Shown: positions 1 through 7,571, numbered from the stretch's first letter. The stretch: 40,981 nucleotides of DNA from Bryobacterales bacterium (GCA_009697505.1 SHUD01000020.1:1-40981); one strand, 5' to 3'. Numbers and translations: made by a program. Notes: generated by a model not told the origin, from the sequence alone.

Positions 1-1
1 C

Positions 2-133
2 CTTCACGAAATCCTACAGGTGCTCAGCCTCACTCTGTTCGAGGAAGTGCCCATTTTACACGCCTTCGGACGAGTACATTCCCAAGAAAAATCAGACGCA
101 ATTTTCAAGCAGTTGAATCTGCTCGACTTATAG
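2..133 (+). mobile_element. C-terminal end of an IS4-type transposase (partial)
   Basis: An open frame enters from the left edge and ends at TAG 131-133, giving 43 residues. It begins LHEILQVLSLTLFEE and ends QLNLLDL. That pattern is what I associate with the tail of IS4-family DDE transposases in Acidobacteria-like genomes. The catalytic part lies outside the window, so family and intactness rest only on this tail. The next base after the stop already belongs to a different coding frame (an aminotransferase remnant). I see no usual untranslated stretch or clear terminal inverted repeat after the stop. Confidence 0.65.
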
Positions 134-482
134 CCGGACGCTACTGGAATTACTGGAACAGGAACTGATCGCCAACGCAGCTAAAGTCGGCGCTCATATG
201 AAAGCGCGCCTGAGTGATTTCCCCGCGCGTTTCCCCAACGTCGGCGACGTGCGCGGATTGGGCCTGATGATCGGCATTGAACTTGTAAAGGATCAAGCCA
301 CCAAAGAACGCGCCCCCGAGCTGCGCGACCGCCTGGTGCAGATGTGTTTCGAACGCGGCTTGCTGGTGCTCGGCGCCGGTCCGAACACGCTTCGCCTGTC
401 ACCTCCGCTGGTGCTCACCGTCGAGCAAGCCGACTGCGCGGTGGACATCATCGCCGCGTGCCTCCGCGCTATCGCCGCCTAA
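134..482 (+). pseudogene. C-terminal fragment of class-III (PLP) aminotransferase
   Basis: The frame ending at TAA 480-482 matches the small C-terminal domain of class-III aminotransferases (GabT/ArgD/BioA group). The helix around LLEQELIANAAKVG, the segment VGDVRGLGLMIGIEL and the terminal PNTLRLSPPLVLT are typical. Recognisable homology starts at about base 138, right after the transposase stop. The frame is closed by TGA at 114-116 further upstream. The whole PLP-binding large domain with its lysine is missing, so this cannot be a working transaminase. An ATG at 198 could start a 94-residue peptide, but that is not expected to be functional. It is most simply a gene cut by an insertion sequence plus deletion. 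The exact substrate class cannot be told. Confidence 0.8.
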
Positions 483-486
483 CCGC

Positions 487-492
487 TACAAT
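487..492 (+). promoter_or_regulatory. -10 element (TACAAT), leaderless start
   Basis: TACAAT lies 8 bases before the GTG at 501 and no Shine-Dalgarno sequence precedes that start. With normal spacing, transcription would begin at or within a few bases of the start codon. No good -35 box is visible. Confidence 0.5.
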
Positions 493-500
493 CACAGTTT

Positions 501-1028
501 GTGCGCATACTCGACGTCGGCTGCGGCATCAACAAACTCGCGGGCGCGATTGGCATCGACCGCAATCCCGCCAGCCGCGCCGATGTGATCTGCGACCTGG
601 ACCGCCTTCCCTACCCCTTTCGCGACTCGTCTTTCGACCGGCTACAAGCCATCCACGTGATCGAGCACGTCTCCGACGTCATCAAGACCATGGAGGAGTT
701 CCACCGCCTGCTGCGCCCCGGCGGCGAGGCGTTCATTGTCACACCTCACTACACGGATTTCAGTTCTTTTTGCGACCCCACCCACCGCTGGCACCTCAAC
801 AGCTTCTCGCTGCGTTATTTTGGCGAAAACCACGGAGGCTTCGGCTATTATTCCGAAGCACGGTTTGAAGAAGTTTCCGTGCGAGTGAAGCTGCTGGCCC
901 TATGGCGCTACCTGGGCTTCGAGCTGGCCGTGAACGCCTCGACACGCTTCCGCCGCTTCTGGGAATACTATCTGTGTTACATCGTGCGCGGCAAAGTGAT
1001 CGAGTGGAGGTTGCGAGCGGTGAAATAA
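501..1028 (+). CDS. class I SAM-dependent methyltransferase
   Basis: A 175-residue protein with a Rossmann-type methyltransferase fold. Motif I is LDVGCGINK near residues 4-12, the acidic residue ending strand 2 is in GIDRNP near 18-23, and motif post-I/II is FDRLQAIHVIEHV near 45-57. RLLRPGGEAFIVTPHY near 69-84 is the usual strand-5 segment of Methyltransf_11-type enzymes. The second half carries an HRWHLNSFS segment seen in methyltransferases linked to glycan or lipid modification, but the substrate is unknown. The GTG start follows a TACAAT -10 box by 8 bases. The gene sits 18 bases after the aminotransferase remnant, with no sign of a working operon partner. Confidence 0.8.
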   Translation: MRILDVGCGINKLAGAIGIDRNPASRADVICDLDRLPYPFRDSSFDRLQAIHVIEHVSDVIKTMEEFHRLLRPGGEAFIVTPHYTDFSSFCDPTHRWHLNSFSLRYFGENHGGFGYYSEARFEEVSVRVKLLALWRYLGFELAVNASTRFRRFWEYYLCYIVRGKVIEWRLRAVK

Positions 1029-1432
1029 CCGCAAGCGTTCCAATAGAGATGTGAATGCGGTGCAAACAGCCCGCACGGATCGCTCTGCATTTGAAATCGC
1101 CTCGCTTGACGAACACGAGAGCGAACGGCAATAATGGCGTGCGAAGTCTACACAAGAGCGCATGCAAGCACTCGAACTGATGCTGCGTATCGCGCGCGAT
1201 ACACCTCGCCCATGCCGCCTTTGCCTATTAAGCCGCGACTTTCGTATGTGCCGAAACGGTCACCAGAGCTAAATGCCATGAGCTTTCGGGTGGATCACAC
1301 CGATTATATACGCTTATCCGTGTCCATCCGCGTCCGTCTGTGGGCGAATAACTTTTTGGCTCACGGATGGACACCGATAACCGAACACGCATTTGGGTGA
1401 AATAATCCCCGCCTTCGGCACACTCATATTGT
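1029..1432. other. gene-poor gap, about 400 bp
   Basis: No convincing gene is visible. The right half holds an imperfect inverted repeat (1314-1380) of a dispersed extragenic repeat family. A 36-codon open frame at 1162-1272 (begins MQALELML, contains three Cys) has TACACA 7 bases before its ATG. I do not count it as a gene because nothing supports it beyond that spacing. Confidence 0.5.
1313..1380. repeat. dispersed extragenic repeat, copy 1 (inverted pair)
   Basis: The left arm TTATCCGTGTCCATCCGCG (1314-1332) is mirrored by TCACGGATGGACACCGATAA (1361-1380). The arms agree at about 17 of 20 positions across a 28-base spacer. The core GTCCATCCGCG recurs at 13965-13994 and, inverted, at 18673-18709, always outside genes. 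Confidence 0.7.
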
Positions 1433-1837
1433 GTGATCGCGACATTTGCCGACTGGGTCCGCCATCGCATCCGGCTTCGCCGCTGGAACCCGGACCTTGC
1501 GCTGGGCCGCCGCGGTGAAGACCTGGCTCACCGCTTCCTGCGCGGCCACGGCTACACCATCGTCGCGCGTAATTACCGCCTGGCGTCAGGTGAGGCCGAG
1601 GCGGATCTCATCGCCTGGGATCGTGACACGCTGGTCGTGGTGGAGGTGAAGACACGCAGAAGTGACCAATTCGGCCCTCCCGATCGCGCCGTGGGAGAGG
1701 AAAAACTGTCTCACCTGCGCCGCGTCGCCCGCGCCTACGCACACAAGACCGATACACCCTGGGAACGGGTGCGATTTGACGTGGTTACGGTCATGATGGG
1801 GACGCCACCCAAGGTCGAATTGTTCCGGAACGTGTAA
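1433..1837 (+). CDS. yraN: UPF0102 (YraN) family endonuclease-like protein
   Basis: A 134-residue protein with the YraN layout. LGRRGEDLAHRFLRGHGY is near residues 24-41, followed by VARNYR and a PD-(D/E)XK-like core of DLIAWDRDTLVVVEVKTRR near 58-76. The family is restriction-endonuclease-fold and widely conserved, but its cellular role is not settled. It is often near rnhB/lepB, which is not the case here. The first core motif reads GEAEADLIA where most members have GEIDLIA, so two residues (a GAGGCC/GAGGCG repeat at DNA level) appear to be inserted just before the acidic residue. The GTG start at 1433 was chosen because upstream sequence is non-coding. No clear ribosome-binding site is seen. 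Confidence 0.85.
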   Translation: MIATFADWVRHRIRLRRWNPDLALGRRGEDLAHRFLRGHGYTIVARNYRLASGEAEADLIAWDRDTLVVVEVKTRRSDQFGPPDRAVGEEKLSHLRRVARAYAHKTDTPWERVRFDVVTVMMGTPPKVELFRNV

Positions 1838-1896
1838 AGGGACACCCGGCAGCGGCCGATCTATGGTATGGTATCCGCTATTCTGGCTAGAGCCCT

Positions 1897-2274
1897 GTGA
1901 CCACCTCCACCGTACAGCAAAAACGCCGCTCCCTGGTCCTGGTGATCGCTTTCACCGTGCTCGCCGCCACCGCTCAGGTGCTGATCAAGTTCGGCACCGT
2001 CCGCCTGAACCAAAACCCATCCCTTATCGGCTTGCTGACCAACTTTCCGCTGATTGGCGGACTGGCGCTCTATGGCGTCGGATCGGCCATGATGGTGATC
2101 GCCCTGCGGCACGGCGAGTTGTCCTTTCTCTACCCGTTGATCTCCTTGAGCTACGTTTGGGTTGCGATTCTATCGGTGGTGGTTTTCCAAGAAGAAATGA
2201 ACCCTTATAAGATCGCGGGTATCGGTGTGATCATCGCCGGCGTGGCTGTGATGGGCAATGGAGCCCGCAAATGA
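1897..2274 (+). CDS. small four-helix transporter (DMT/SMR-like), subunit 1
   Basis: A 125-residue, very hydrophobic protein with four predicted membrane helices at about residues 13-31, 43-66, 74-94 and 100-120. This is the size and pattern of small multidrug resistance / EamA half-transporters. The conserved Glu in helix 1 of EmrE-type pumps is not present. The pattern is closer to the lipid-carrier flippase (ArnE/ArnF-like) branch, but substrate is inference. The GTG start lies 12 bases after a TATTCT hexamer (1879-1884). Its stop overlaps the ATG of the next gene in ATGA, so the two are translationally coupled and probably form a heterodimer. Confidence 0.7.
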   Translation: MTTSTVQQKRRSLVLVIAFTVLAATAQVLIKFGTVRLNQNPSLIGLLTNFPLIGGLALYGVGSAMMVIALRHGELSFLYPLISLSYVWVAILSVVVFQEEMNPYKIAGIGVIIAGVAVMGNGARK

Positions 2275-2633
2275 ACACTCCGTTTTCAGCCATCGCCTGG
2301 GTCAGCTTCGGAGCCTTCATCGGCAGTTTGGGCGCGGTGGGCTTCAAGGCCGGCGCCAAACGGCTGGAACGGAATCTGAGGTCGCTGCTCACGAACTGGC
2401 AACTTGCGGCCGGCGTGGCGGGGTACCTGCTCTCGTCAGTGTTTTTCGTGGTCGGCCTGCGGCGCGGCGAGCTGAGCGTGCTGTTTCCCATGGTTTCCAC
2501 CGGCTACATCTGGACCATGCTCTGGTCCAGACTGTTTTTCCATGAACCCATGACCCGGGGCAAGCTTGCCGGGCTCGTATTGATTCTGGCCGGATGTGTT
2601 CTCCTGGGCCTGGGAAATCGCCAGGCCGGTTAG
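2271..2633 (+). CDS. small four-helix transporter (DMT/SMR-like), subunit 2
   Basis: A 120-residue partner of the preceding gene. It has four hydrophobic helices at about residues 8-26, 43-62, 70-88 and 97-115, and a GELSVLFPMVSTGYIW segment that matches GELSFLYPLISLSYVW of subunit 1. The two are thus divergent paralogues. A four-base overlap (ATGA 2271-2274) couples translation. Paired small transporters of this kind generally insert in opposite orientations to make one pore. Substrate unknown. Confidence 0.7.
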   Translation: MNTPFSAIAWVSFGAFIGSLGAVGFKAGAKRLERNLRSLLTNWQLAAGVAGYLLSSVFFVVGLRRGELSVLFPMVSTGYIWTMLWSRLFFHEPMTRGKLAGLVLILAGCVLLGLGNRQAG

Positions 2634-2661
2634 TTCCCCTCCGCGGCACGCCCGCTGGGAG

Positions 2662-2703
2662 TATACTGTCCATTGGCCGCCACCCGGCACACTTACACAG
2701 GAG
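2662..2703 (+). promoter_or_regulatory. TATACT -10 and AGGAG ribosome-binding site before MBL gene
   Basis: TATACT at 2662-2667 is followed by AGGAG at 2699-2703, 7 bases before ATG 2711. This site decides the start at 2711 over the longer open frame. It is one of the few genes here with a normal leader. Confidence 0.55.
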
Positions 2704-2710
2704 CACAAGA

Positions 2711-4222
2711 ATGCGAAAACACTTTTGGATAGCGTTAGGCCTCACGGCGCTGCTGGCAGGATCGGCCGCCGCGCAGGATGTACAGGGCGCACTGCGAGCC
2801 GCCTCCACGGCGCTGGGCATGAACGACATGAAATCCATCCAGTACACGGGTACTGGCTGGCAAGGGATGGTGGGGCAGAATTTCACCCCCGGGGACGACT
2901 GGCCGCGAACCGGCTTGAAGACCTATACCCGGACCATTGATTTCGACTCGATGTCTTCCAAGGAGGAATACGTCCGGTCACAAGGCACCTACGCGCTTCG
3001 CGGCGGCGGACTCGGCTTCCCCTTCCTGAACGACCAGAAAGTCACCAGCATGGTCCGCGGGAAGTTAGCGTGGAATTTGAACGCCCAGGGGCAACCGGTT
3101 CCGGATCTTTCCTCGGCTGAGATTCGTCAGATGGAGATCTACCTCACGCCCTGGGGCTTCCTCAAAGGCGCGATGGCGCCGGGCGCGAACCCGATGATGG
3201 TCAAGCGCACCGAATACGACGAGAGAGTGACGGTGGTTTCCTATTTGGCGCTCGGCAAGTACCGGATCAACGGCACCATCAATGCGAAGAACTTGATTCA
3301 ACGGGTACAGACCTGGTTCCCCAATCCCGTCGTTGGCGACATGTACATCGAGATCGTATACACGAATTACAAGCCGGTGGGCGGCATCCAGTTCCCCCGC
3401 TTCCACCAGCACTATGACTACGACAACGGCCCGCCTTCCGGCAATGTCAGCGGTGGCGACCACGCCTTTGGCCTGGAATCCGTCTCCGAAGTGAAGTTGA
3501 ATGTGGCCGACGCCGTGCTCACAGTGCCCGCCAATGTGCAAGGCGCCATGATTGCTCCGGTGCGTGTGACCACCACCAAGCTGGGTGACGGCCTGTGGTT
3601 GATGGCGGGCGGTTCTCACAATAGCCTCACCGTCGAGTTCGCCGACCATGTGGTCGTGATCGAAGCGCCACTCGATGAAGAGCGTTCGCTGGCGGTTATC
3701 GCCGAAGTCAACAAGCTGGTGCCCAACAAGCCGATCAAGTACATCGTCAACACGCACCACCACTGGGACCATTTGGGCGGACTCCGCACCTATGTCCATG
3801 AGGGCGCCACGGTGATCACCCATGAAGGCAACCGGCCCTACTACGAGGAAGTCTTGCATGCCGGGCTCTGGCTCCTGAAACCAGATCGCTATTCCATGTT
3901 CCCGCCGGAAGAATGGTCGGAAGGCTATGTCTTTGAGACCGTAGCCGAGAAGTTCGTCCTGGCCGATGACACCAGAAGGTTCGAACTGTACAAGATAGAA
4001 GGCCTCCCCCACGTCGGCGGCATGCTGATCGCGTATTTCCCCAAGGAGAAAATCGTGGTGCAGGCCGACATGTTCAATCCGGGAGCTCCCGTCAACCCCA
4101 ATACCAGGGCGCTCTATCAGAACCTGAAGCGGCTGAAGCTGGATGTCACCACCCTCGTCCCCATCCACGGCGCTCCGGCTCCGATGTCGGCGCTGGAAAC
4201 GGCGATGGCTGGGGCCAAGTAG
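2711..4222 (+). CDS. exported metallo-beta-lactamase-fold hydrolase
   Basis: A 503-residue protein with a signal peptide (MRKHFWIALGLTALLAGSAAAQ, cleavage after about residue 21). The zinc motif HxHxDH is H349-H351-D353-H354 in THHHWDHLGG. Further probable ligands lie in LPHVGGM, VVQADMF and VPIHGAP. So the last ~180 residues form a complete metallo-beta-lactamase fold acting outside the cytoplasm. The first ~300 residues are not a recognised catalytic domain. They resemble the beta-rich N-terminal region found in other exported MBL proteins of soil bacteria. Reaction unknown, and beta-lactam hydrolysis is not implied. The start is set by AGGAG 7 bases upstream. A strong terminator follows. 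Confidence 0.85.
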   Translation: MRKHFWIALGLTALLAGSAAAQDVQGALRAASTALGMNDMKSIQYTGTGWQGMVGQNFTPGDDWPRTGLKTYTRTIDFDSMSSKEEYVRSQGTYALRGGGLGFPFLNDQKVTSMVRGKLAWNLNAQGQPVPDLSSAEIRQMEIYLTPWGFLKGAMAPGANPMMVKRTEYDERVTVVSYLALGKYRINGTINAKNLIQRVQTWFPNPVVGDMYIEIVYTNYKPVGGIQFPRFHQHYDYDNGPPSGNVSGGDHAFGLESVSEVKLNVADAVLTVPANVQGAMIAPVRVTTTKLGDGLWLMAGGSHNSLTVEFADHVVVIEAPLDEERSLAVIAEVNKLVPNKPIKYIVNTHHHWDHLGGLRTYVHEGATVITHEGNRPYYEEVLHAGLWLLKPDRYSMFPPEEWSEGYVFETVAEKFVLADDTRRFELYKIEGLPHVGGMLIAYFPKEKIVVQADMFNPGAPVNPNTRALYQNLKRLKLDVTTLVPIHGAPAPMSALETAMAGAK

Positions 4223-4238
4223 CCAAAATGAGAAGTGC

Positions 4239-4270
4239 GGGCGGGGGCAGCCAGCCTCCGCCCTTTTTTT
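4239..4270 (+). terminator. intrinsic terminator after MBL gene
   Basis: A 10-bp stem (4239-4248 with 4254-4263, one G-T pair) with an AGCCA loop is followed by seven T. It ends the MBL transcript just before the convergent dehydratase gene. Confidence 0.9.
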
Positions 4271-4271
4271 G

Positions 4272-5231
4272 CTAGGTGACCGGCAGCCGGGCCAGGTCTT
4301 CCAGCGGCATGTTCCCGCCGCACAGTAACAGCACCACGTGGCGCTCCTTGGAAAACTGGTCCCGCAGGCGGTCTGCCGCGGCAAAAGTGCACGATGCCGC
4401 CGGTTCCGTCAATATTTTTAACCGTTCCAGCAGAAACCGTAGTGCCCCCAGCGCCTCTTCATCACTCACCACGGTTACGCCTTCCAGAAGTTCACGCGCC
4501 ATCGCCAGAGTCGGCTCGGAAGGAGCCGGCGCTCCCAGCGTACGTGCAATCGACGTGATCGCCGGTAGCGTGACCACTTTTCCGGCGGCCAATGATTTCG
4601 ACATGCAGTCGGCGCCTTCGGTTTCCACGCCCCACACGCGCACCGCGGGCTTCAGGGTTCGCACCGCGGTGGCGACTCCACCAATGAGTCCCCCGCCACC
4701 AATGCTGACGACAATGTCGGTCACCTGCGGAACGTCGTCCAGGATTTCCAGGCCGATGGTGCCCTGGCCGGCCATCACTATGGGGTCGTCGAAGGGGTGG
4801 ATGTAGGCCCAACCCTGGCGCTCATACTCGGCAACTTCGGTAAATGCGGCGGTCACGTCCGCCGCGAATCTCACCTCCGCGCCGTAGCCTCACGTTGCGT
4901 CCACATAATTTTTCGGCGTGTTCGCTGGCATGAGTATCACCGATTTTAGACCCAGATTGCGCGCCGCATAGGCGACCGCCTGGGCATGATTGCCTCCGCT
5001 GACCGCGACTAATCCCGCACCCCGTTCTTCCGGCAAAAGGCTCAGTGCCTTGTTGAACGCGCCACGCACTTTGAAGGAGCCGGTCTTTTGAAACAGCTCG
5101 AGTTTGACATAGACGTTGGTCCTCAGACGTTCGCTGAGAGCCGCGCTCGCGGTAAGCGGCGTCCTACGCACACAGGGAGCGATCCGCTGCCGGGCATTCT
5201 GAATTTCGGTGAGGGTCAGCCGTTCCGCCAT
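4272..5231 (-). pseudogene. threonine/serine dehydratase, interrupted by in-frame TGA
   Basis: The frame covers a full fold-type II PLP enzyme of about 319 residues without an ACT domain, as in short catabolic threonine dehydratases and serine racemases. The PLP lysine is K54 in TGSFKVRGA, the substrate loop is SGGNHAQA, and the phosphate-binding GGGGLIGG is near 178-185. Codon 114 (4890-4892) is TGA between VDAT and GYGAEV, where relatives usually have an arginine. CGA to TGA is one transition. There is no frameshift. The downstream part could restart at a GTG (4872-4874) but would lack the lysine. The stop may be real, read through, or a sequencing error. A TACACT hexamer lies 11 bases before the ATG. 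Confidence 0.85.
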
Positions 5232-5269
5232 AGGAAGTTCACAGTGTAACGTGTGTTATTGATGAGAGG

Positions 5270-5707
5270 ATGGCTGCAACCAGCAACGACAAGTACACGG
5301 CGATCGAATTCGCCGGCGACGACTTCTTCATCGCGACCACTCCCAGCGGTAATTCGTTGACGGTGGACGTGAAGGGCGACCGGCGGACCGCGCCCGGTCC
5401 CTTGGAGCTATTCCTGGTGGGTTTAGGGAGTTGCACCGCGGCCGATGTCATTTCCATCCTCCACAAGAAGCGCGAAAAAGTGACCGGGTATCGCGTCGAG
5501 ATCCGTACCGAACGCCGCGATGAACATCCCCGCGCCTTCCGCCGTATCGAATTGAAACATATCGTCCGCGGAAATCATGTATCGGCCGAATCGGTCAAGC
5601 ACGCCATAGCTCTTTCCACGGAAAAGTATTGCAGCGCCGTGGCCACGGTGCGCGCCACCGCCGAAATCGTGACCAGTTTTGAAATCCAGCCGGAAATCCA
5701 GCCTTAG
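5270..5707 (+). CDS. OsmC/Ohr family peroxidase-like protein
   Basis: A 145-residue OsmC-fold protein. The two redox cysteines of the family are C55 in GLGSCTAADV and C121 in EKYCSAVATV, both in the expected helices. Such proteins reduce organic hydroperoxides using lipoyl or thiol partners in the cytoplasm. The YhfA/OsmC branch is likely, judging from the GPLELFLVGLGSC motif. The ATG at 5270 has GAGAGG directly upstream. The gene is divergent from the broken dehydratase with a 38-base gap. The last eight residues are EIQPEIQP, encoded by a perfect 12-bp tandem repeat (5681-5704), so the tail has been lengthened by duplication. Confidence 0.85.
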   Translation: MAATSNDKYTAIEFAGDDFFIATTPSGNSLTVDVKGDRRTAPGPLELFLVGLGSCTAADVISILHKKREKVTGYRVEIRTERRDEHPRAFRRIELKHIVRGNHVSAESVKHAIALSTEKYCSAVATVRATAEIVTSFEIQPEIQP

Positions 5708-5771
5708 CCCCGCCTAAAGTTCTAGGTGTTTCACCCGATTCCTTCTTAGTGCCGGGAGGATCACAATTCCA

Positions 5772-6650
5772 ATGATGGGTACCGCAATCGAACGCGATGT
5801 ATGGGCTGAACTCAGCACGGCCATGGCCGCCTATTTGAGAACCATGACGGCTACCGCTGAGTGCCTGGAGAAAGCCTGGCCGGAAATCGGAGCGCCCTAC
5901 CGCACGCGGATTAAAGGTCTACATTCCCGCCTCTCTTTCGGCGTAACGCGTGCAGCCATCAAAGAGAGTTCGGAGACTCTGGAAGCGGAACTGCGTGACT
6001 TCGGCGTCGTCGTGAACCGGGCGCAAACGGAGAGAACCATCGACCTGGAACGCGGCATTCTCGCGCTGCGCGAAATGATGGATGCCATGTCGCGGCAACA
6101 ACACGTTTACCGCGAACATCTTCGGGAGTTGGCGGGGCAATTGGCCACGGCAGCCGGTACAGCCTCGGATCCGGCACAATTCTCCGCCGCGTTGGTCAAT
6201 TTGGCTGAGACCATGAAGCGGGAAACGGCCCCCGAACTCACCAGGATGGATAGGGAGGCGGCTTCGCTTAGCGAGCGTCTCGCCGGCCCGCCCTCGATCG
6301 ATCCTGTAACAGGTTTGATTAATGCGGTGGAATTTGAACGCCAAGTGGCGGCGTATCAACTGAACGGCACAACCTTCTCCCTGCTTCTGTTCCGCCTGGG
6401 AGGTCCGTTGGGCGACCAGGTCATGCAACAGGCTGCGTCCCGCCTCTCCACCGAATTCCGCCGCCGGGACCGCGTGGGCCGCTGGAGAAAGAACGAATTC
6501 GCCGTGCTCTTCGCAGGACCGCCTGACCGGGCCGAAGAGCGCGCGCTTTACACAGCCGCCCGGCTGGAGGGACCTTACGGTCTCGTCAATGGCGAAGTCG
6601 TGCACATTACGGCCGAGGTTAATATCCTTCCTTCTTCCGCTGAACTTTAG
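5772..6650 (+). CDS. degenerate GGDEF-domain protein
   Basis: A 292-residue cytoplasmic protein. Residues 1-170 are mostly helical with no recognised sensor domain. From about 175 (DPVTGLINAVEFERQV) it follows the diguanylate cyclase fold. The active-site loop GGDEF reads R239-K240-N241-E242-F243 in GRWRKNEFAVLF, so the two glycines and the first acidic residue are gone. The domain is also short. Synthesis of c-di-GMP is therefore unlikely. A structural or binding role is inference. GGGAGG lies 12 bases before ATG 5772, rather far, and a second ATG follows immediately. Confidence 0.75.
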   Translation: MMGTAIERDVWAELSTAMAAYLRTMTATAECLEKAWPEIGAPYRTRIKGLHSRLSFGVTRAAIKESSETLEAELRDFGVVVNRAQTERTIDLERGILALREMMDAMSRQQHVYREHLRELAGQLATAAGTASDPAQFSAALVNLAETMKRETAPELTRMDREAASLSERLAGPPSIDPVTGLINAVEFERQVAAYQLNGTTFSLLLFRLGGPLGDQVMQQAASRLSTEFRRRDRVGRWRKNEFAVLFAGPPDRAEERALYTAARLEGPYGLVNGEVVHITAEVNILPSSAEL

Positions 6651-6701
6651 CCGCCCGTCCGTCCGCCCGCTGGCGGGCAAAAAGTGTACTACCGTGATGA
6701 G

Positions 6702-7526
6702 GTGCACTCCTTTCAATCGGTACCGGTTCTAGTCACCGGGGCGGGCCGCGGAATCGGCAAGCGTCTGGCGATCGGATTTGCATTAAAGGGCGCGCGGGTG
6801 GGTCTTCTGGCTCGCAGCAAGCCGGAGTTGGATTTGTGCCACCTGGAAATTGAACACGGCGGCGGCACGGCGGTGCGCATGCGTGCCGACATCGCCGACT
6901 ACGAACAGGTGGCCGCGGCGGTAGAGCGCATGCAGGTACACTTTGGAGCCCCTCTGCAGGTTCTCGTGTGCGCCGCCGGGCTTCAGGGCGCCATCGGGCC
7001 GTTCGCCGAATCCAATCCCAAAAACTGGAACGACGTGGTCCAGGCTAACCTGATCGGCGTGATGAATGCCTGCCGCGTCGTGCTGCCGGGCATGATCCAG
7101 CGCCGCAAGGGGAAAATTATTGTACTCATACGCGGGACCGGCTCCCAGGCCCGGCCTAACTTCGCCGCCTATGCCGCCTCCAAATCGGCCGTGGTGAGTT
7201 TCGTCGAAAGCGTCGCCGAGGAAGTCCGCGACCACAATGTACAAATCAACTGCATGATTCCCGGAGCCAGTTACACGCACATGACCGATCAGGTCCTGGC
7301 GGCGGGTGAACGGGCGGGCTGGCGGGAAATCGAGGAAGCGCAGCAGGTCCGCCTCACCGGCGGCGTACCCGCTGGGAAGCAGAGCGAGCTGGCCTTGTTT
7401 CTGGCCTCGGAGGAATCCAACCACATCAGCGGCCGGCTGATTCACGTTCAGGACGATTGGAAACGGTTGCGCGACGGTTCCCTCAAGCCCGAGCACTTCA
7501 TGTTGCGGCGCGTGCACAAGCACTGA
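6702..7526 (+). CDS. short-chain dehydrogenase/reductase (SDR)
   Basis: A 274-residue protein from the GTG at 6702. An in-frame GTG at 6684 would add six residues. I prefer 6702 because TACTAC (6687-6692) sits 9 bases before it, as in other genes here. The NAD(P) motif TGAGRGIG is near residues 11-18, CAAGLQG is the NNAG-like segment, and YAASK carries the Tyr and Lys of the active site. The catalytic Ser is not evident: the usual Ser strand reads VLIRGTGSQ, with Ser four residues from the standard place. Substrate unknown. Activity needs care because of that serine. Confidence 0.8.
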   Translation: MHSFQSVPVLVTGAGRGIGKRLAIGFALKGARVGLLARSKPELDLCHLEIEHGGGTAVRMRADIADYEQVAAAVERMQVHFGAPLQVLVCAAGLQGAIGPFAESNPKNWNDVVQANLIGVMNACRVVLPGMIQRRKGKIIVLIRGTGSQARPNFAAYAASKSAVVSFVESVAEEVRDHNVQINCMIPGASYTHMTDQVLAAGERAGWREIEEAQQVRLTGGVPAGKQSELALFLASEESNHISGRLIHVQDDWKRLRDGSLKPEHFMLRRVHKH

Positions 7527-7557
7527 GGCGGCCATACCGGGCCAGCCCGCGAATTGC

Positions 7558-7563
7558 TACAAT
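7558..7563 (+). promoter_or_regulatory. -10 element (TACAAT), leaderless start
   Basis: TACAAT lies 8 bases before ATG 7572, with no Shine-Dalgarno sequence. This decides the start at 7572 rather than the TTG 18 bases upstream. Confidence 0.55.
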
Positions 7564-7571
7564 CTTCAACT

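Noticed and set aside
3065..4384. Long minus-strand open frame (439 codons) opposite the MBL gene
   Set aside because: Low-complexity His/Asp/Val-rich translation typical of antisense frames in GC-rich genes. The plus strand carries a clear MBL protein.
4890..4892. TGA in the dehydratase as a selenocysteine codon
   Set aside because: It falls at a usual Arg position in a family without selenoproteins, and no SECIS-like stem-loop is evident nearby.
6665..6678. Hairpin GCCCG-CTGG-CGGGC between the degenerate GGDEF gene and the SDR gene as terminator
   Set aside because: Only a 5-bp stem, and it is followed by A rather than T on the plus strand.
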